Positions 41,449 to 44,172 of a DNA stretch of 44,172 bases are shown here, in pieces. Position 1 is the first letter of the stretch. Each line of letters starts with the position of its first letter. The notes beneath the pieces were generated by a model that ran no database searches, was not told the origin of the DNA, and was given only the letters and a program-made list of their open reading frames with translations. The position numbers and the translations under genes were made by a program. Origin of the DNA: Verrucomicrobiota bacterium (lineage in GTDB: Bacteria; Verrucomicrobiota; Verrucomicrobiia; Chthoniobacterales; SZAS-18); the NCBI GenBank assembly GCA_025353105.1, contig JANXRG010000064.1:1-44172 (forward strand). Direction: 5' to 3'.

Positions 41449-42093
41449 ATGCTTCGTTCCCGCACGCGTCTGTTCTTCCTGCTGCTTGCCGCCTCCATCG
41501 TGGCGCTGGTGGTCGCCACGCGTCTGTCCCCGGACTTTGCCTACACCATGGGTGAGTCGTTCTTCCCCGAGCGGTTTCATCGTTACGATCGCATGATCGC
41601 GGAGATCTCGGGGCGTCACCAGGTCGATCCCGCGCTGGTGAAGGCGGTCATCTGGCGCGAGAGTCGGTTCCGGCCATATATGGAGGGTAGCTCCGGAGAA
41701 CGTGGCCTGATGCAGGTCGGCGAGTCAGCCGCCGCCGAATGGGCCAAGGCGGAGAAGATGGCTACCTTTGTCCCGACCGACCTCTTTGACCCGAAGACAA
41801 ACATCGAAGCGGGCACCTGGTACCTCGCGCAGGCTTTGCGCCGTTGGAACGACAAGGACGATCCCATTCCCTTTGCGCTCGCCGAGTACAATGCGGGTCG
41901 CCGGAACGTGAAGCGCTGGATCGATGACGCGAAGGCGCGGGAGCAAGAGCGCGAGCGCCGTCAGCCGGGATCGACGGATGCGCAAGTGTCTGGCGGAGAA
42001 CTAGCTGACAGCATCGATTTTCCCGGAACAAGAAACTACGTCGCGGCGATTAGACGGCGCATGGACTATTATAAGACACGGGGGAAGTTGTGA
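41449..42093 (+). CDS. Lytic transglycosylase (SLT domain)
   Basis: The 214-residue protein has an N-terminal anchor or uncleaved signal (LFFLLLAASIVALVVATRLS) and a soluble lytic transglycosylase domain. The catalytic glutamate is residue 71 in AVIWRESRFRPYM, followed by the family block GSSGERGLMQV, AGTWYLAQALRRWND and FALAEYNAGRRNVKRW. It cleaves peptidoglycan glycan strands in the periplasm, making 1,6-anhydromuramic ends. A GTG at 41431 is an in-frame alternative, but ATG 41449 puts the hydrophobic segment in the usual place. It is divergent from priA with 92 bases between the starts. Confidence 0.93.
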   Translation: MLRSRTRLFFLLLAASIVALVVATRLSPDFAYTMGESFFPERFHRYDRMIAEISGRHQVDPALVKAVIWRESRFRPYMEGSSGERGLMQVGESAAAEWAKAEKMATFVPTDLFDPKTNIEAGTWYLAQALRRWNDKDDPIPFALAEYNAGRRNVKRWIDDAKAREQERERRQPGSTDAQVSGGELADSIDFPGTRNYVAAIRRRMDYYKTRGKL

Positions 42094-42111
42094 CGGGGAG
42101 TGGCGTTGGAA

Positions 42112-42274
42112 GTTAAGCGTTAAGGGTCGGCGTACTAGTTATTGGTTTCCGGGTTATTCGTTATCGGCCGGGGGTTCAGGGTTAATGGTTTGGTGTTAAG
42201 CGACTGTCCTCTGTCCTCTGTCTTCTGTCTTCTGTCTTCTGTCCTCTGCCCGCTCGTCACTCATTACTCGTCCC
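42112..42274. repeat. Heptameric tandem-repeat spacer with drifting unit
   Basis: Most of the 233-base gap between the transglycosylase and protease genes is built of 7-bp units. Units of the GTTNNNN type start at 42112, 42119, 42138 and 42145, and again in unbroken register from 42153 to 42201 (seven units, six of them starting GTT). From 42205 the unit becomes TGTCYTC, six copies to 42246, and the register continues through three TCNTNNC-like units to 42274. No ORF spans it. Between the repeat and the protease start lies only an eight-T run (42283-42290) and the ribosome-binding region. Confidence 0.8.
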
Positions 42275-42326
42275 GGGGTATTTTTTTTGCCGGGAAACGG
42301 GCACGGACTTGGCTGATAGGTTGGGC

Positions 42327-43550
42327 ATGAAAGGCCATCGATACGTCGCATTTGTCGCGGGCGTTGGAATCGCGATCTCGGCCTGCGCGCCGGGCGCGCG
42401 GGCGGTCATTGTGCTGGGGAGCGGCGATCCGAACTTCAACGATGTCGCGCTGAACCCGCCCGCCGGTGCCCTGGCCAATAGCGGCTCGCAGTTCGAGGGA
42501 CTTTTCAACAGTTTTCTCGGCACGGTCATCGCTCCGAATTTCTTTATCACGGCCAATCACATCGGTGGCGGCGTGGGCAGCGTCTTCACGTTCCGCGGCG
42601 CCGACTACACGACGACCGCGACCTACGGGGACCCAGGTGGGAGCGATCTGCGCATTTGGCAGGTGGCTGGGACATTTCCAGAATTTGCCCCCCTGTACCT
42701 TGGCGCGGGCACCGAAGTCGGAAAATTGCTTGTGGCCTTTGGGCGCGGGACGAGGTGTGGCCCTGCCATCACGGGCGGCGGCAGCCCCGCCGGCTACGCG
42801 TGGGGCCCACTCGACTTCACCGAGCGCTGGGGCATCAACGTCGTGACCGACATTTACAACGACCCCGGCTACGGCCCGTTGCTGCATGCTACTTTTGATG
42901 CGGGAGCGGCCGGCCTCGGCGACTTTGAGTGCCATCTTTCCGATCACGACTCCGGCGGCGGATTGTTCATCCAGGAGGCTGGCGTCTGGAAACTGGCCGC
43001 AATTCATTTTACGGTCGACGGCCCGTTCTACGACGCGCCAACGGGGGGAAGTACGTTCAATGCGGCCCTGTTCGACATGCGGGGTTTTTACTTCGACGAC
43101 AGCAGTGGGGGTCGAATGCTGATCACCGGGTCCAGTCCCCTGCCGAGTGGTTTCTATTCAACTCAGATTTCCAGTCGGCTCAGTTGGATCCTCAGCGTAA
43201 TAAGTCCGCAGGACGATTCCGACGGCGACGGATTGGCGAATCTCGCGGAATACGCATTTGGTTCCGATCCCCTCAGTCCGGGCTCCGCGGCGGATCCGGT
43301 CGTCGCCATCGTTCAAACGGGCGCCGATAATTTTCTTGCCATCACCTACTCGCGCCCAAAATCGACCGCGGATTTGAACTACCTGGTCGAGGTTTCGGCT
43401 GACCTCCAGAATTGGAACAGCGGCGTCTCGTTCACAACGGTGGTGTCAGATTTGGACCAAGGCACGACACGGTCGGTGACGGTGCGCGACAACCGGTCGC
43501 AAGCCGAGAACAATCAGCGCTTCATCCGCGTGCGCGTGACGCGGCCGTAA
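42327..43550 (+). CDS. Secreted trypsin-like serine protease with calcium-binding-like linker
   Basis: The 407-residue protein has a signal peptide (HRYVAFVAGVGIAISACAPG, cleavage near ARA). Residues 30-275 form an S1-like chymotrypsin fold. The triad is readable: His78 in FFITANHIGGG, Asp107 in GGSDLRIWQV and Ser209 in SDHDSGGGLFIQ. The usual GDSGGP is replaced by HDSGGG, which keeps the catalytic serine. A short Asp-rich motif of the thrombospondin type 3 sort follows (DDSDGDGLANLAEYAFGSDP, about 300-320). The C-terminal beta-rich domain (YLVEVSADLQNWNSG) resembles the end domains of other verrucomicrobial secreted proteins. ATG 42327 fits the signal peptide. Active-site geometry supports activity, but this is not proven. 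Confidence 0.75.
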   Translation: MKGHRYVAFVAGVGIAISACAPGARAVIVLGSGDPNFNDVALNPPAGALANSGSQFEGLFNSFLGTVIAPNFFITANHIGGGVGSVFTFRGADYTTTATYGDPGGSDLRIWQVAGTFPEFAPLYLGAGTEVGKLLVAFGRGTRCGPAITGGGSPAGYAWGPLDFTERWGINVVTDIYNDPGYGPLLHATFDAGAAGLGDFECHLSDHDSGGGLFIQEAGVWKLAAIHFTVDGPFYDAPTGGSTFNAALFDMRGFYFDDSSGGRMLITGSSPLPSGFYSTQISSRLSWILSVISPQDDSDGDGLANLAEYAFGSDPLSPGSAADPVVAIVQTGADNFLAITYSRPKSTADLNYLVEVSADLQNWNSGVSFTTVVSDLDQGTTRSVTVRDNRSQAENNQRFIRVRVTRP

Positions 43551-43590
43551 GCTGAAAGTGGAGACCGTCTGGCAAGGCGGACGTGACATG

Positions 43591-43688
43591 GTGGAACGCG
43601 ATCTCCGAGCGCGTTGGCGAAAATAAATGCAGTCCGCGCCCGCGGACTGCCAAACCCTTTGGCAACGCGCTCAGAGATCGCGTTCCAC
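43591..43688. repeat. REP/BIME-like nested palindrome
   Basis: Outer arms 43591-43618 and 43661-43688 are inverted copies (26 of 28 positions). Inside lies a perfect 10-bp inverted repeat, GCAGTCCGCG (43629-43638) and CGCGGACTGC (43641-43650), with a two-base loop. The outer arm recurs at the right window edge (44153-44172), on the other side of the RAYT gene. Paired palindromes next to a RAYT are the arrangement of bacterial REP elements. Confidence 0.8.
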
Positions 43689-43710
43689 CTGAATCACGCG
43701 CCCGGCAAGG

Positions 43711-44126
43711 TCACGTCAGCGAGAGAATCCACGGCCAATCCTCGGGTGATTTGCACAGCCCCTTTGCCGCAGCGGTTCGATCTCGTTGCGCAAGAGATGA
43801 TCGAAGAACCCGTCCTGCCACTGCACGCTAAGGTGCCTAGTTTGAAATCGCTTCCAATCGCCGACCACCCGGCTCATCGCATCATTGTCTGGGAATCCGA
43901 CGAGCGCATGTAGGTGGTCAGGCATCAACAAGAACAGCACCAGCTCCCAACGTGATCGTTCATGGTAGGTTCGCGCAGATTTCAATAGCTGTTGCGCAAG
44001 TTCGGGCTCGGTGAGGACTGGACAAACCGCTCGAATCCGAATGTGAGAAGGCGCGCCACGTGACACCCAACCGGGCGTGTCATGAGCCAAGCGACCGGGA
44101 AACCCTTGATCAAGCCTTCGCTCCAC
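43711..44126 (-). pseudogene. Broken REP-associated tyrosine transposase (RAYT)
   Basis: The frame from GTG 44126 to TGA 43716 encodes 136 residues of an IS200-like Y1 transposase: HDTPGWVSRGAPSHIRIRAV near the start, the metal-binding HxH in LFLLMPDHLHALVGFP, VVGDWKRFQTRHLSVQWQDG and FFDHLLRNE. After that point the normal catalytic-tyrosine segment is missing. The usual C-terminal end (GLCKSPEDWPWIL) is present just downstream but in another frame, ending at 43711. A deletion that is not a multiple of three therefore removed the nucleophile region and shifted the frame. Copies of the REP-like palindrome lie on both sides. In cells with intact RAYTs the protein cuts and joins REP DNA; this copy should be inactive. 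Confidence 0.8.
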
Positions 44127-44152
44127 GGAGTAAGACTAGGCATCGGCACGGC

Positions 44153-44172
44153 GGAACGCGATCTCCGAGCGC
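44153..44172. repeat. Second REP-like repeat copy, cut by the window end
   Basis: The last 20 bases (GGAACGCGATCTCCGAGCGC) match 43593-43612 exactly and lie upstream of the RAYT start, so the RAYT is bracketed by REP copies. The rest of this copy is beyond the window. Confidence 0.8.

Noticed and set aside
42205-42246. CRISPR-like array
   Set aside because: The units are 7 bp and directly adjacent with no spacers, so it is a tandem repeat.

Overview
The window reads as a chromosomal segment of a GC-rich Gram-negative bacterium, most likely a member of the Verrucomicrobiota. Pointers to this are the long low-complexity secreted proteins rich in N, G and T, the duplicated 123-residue C-terminal domain of the kind common in verrucomicrobial surface proteins, a PHP-glycosyltransferase fusion, a DUF2090 protein, a RAYT with its REP palindromes, and many starts without a clear Shine-Dalgarno sequence. 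An apolipoprotein N-acyltransferase supports an outer-membrane cell plan. The phylum assignment is inference from gene content; there is no rRNA here.

Layout. 1-2070 is the 3' part of a secreted repeat protein. 2519-5169 is cydAB (cytochrome bd oxidase). 5307-14381, all on the minus strand, is a pentose-phosphate and hexose-phosphate operon in the order tal, pgi, DUF2090 aldolase-like gene, gnd, zwf, pgl, tkt; it covers both PPP branches and the glucose-6-phosphate/fructose-6-phosphate link. 14565-19276 holds small ORFs, a ceramidase-like membrane protein, a FemAB/GNAT-type acyltransferase, a decayed reading frame, a PocR-AraC regulator and a universal stress protein. 19640-23566 holds a lipoprotein, a SAM methyltransferase and a second large secreted repeat protein. 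23786-23858 is tRNA-Ala(GGC).

23931-32582, minus strand, looks like one operon: yyaL-like thioredoxin-domain protein, a SWIM/SNF2 helicase, scpA, scpB, a methyltransferase and a DUF4337 membrane protein. It places chromosome-condensation subunits next to a DNA translocase. On the plus strand lnt and a DUF2334 deacetylase overlap by four bases. Then come a small secreted protein, a TSUP transporter, the PHP-glycosyltransferase fusion, priA, a lytic transglycosylase, a secreted trypsin-like protease and, at the right edge, a broken RAYT transposase flanked by copies of a REP-like palindrome.

The least explained signals are non-coding. Two intergenic spacers (15764-15861 and 42112-42274) are built from drifting 7-bp tandem units, and an AT-rich spacer between scpA and scpB has an inverted repeat and AATT every 8-9 bp. 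The most interesting protein-level signals are the DUF2090 gene inside the PPP operon, the PHP-glycosyltransferase fusion and the SNF2-ScpAB linkage. I did not see a CRISPR array, prophage, toxin-antitoxin pair or complete insertion sequence.
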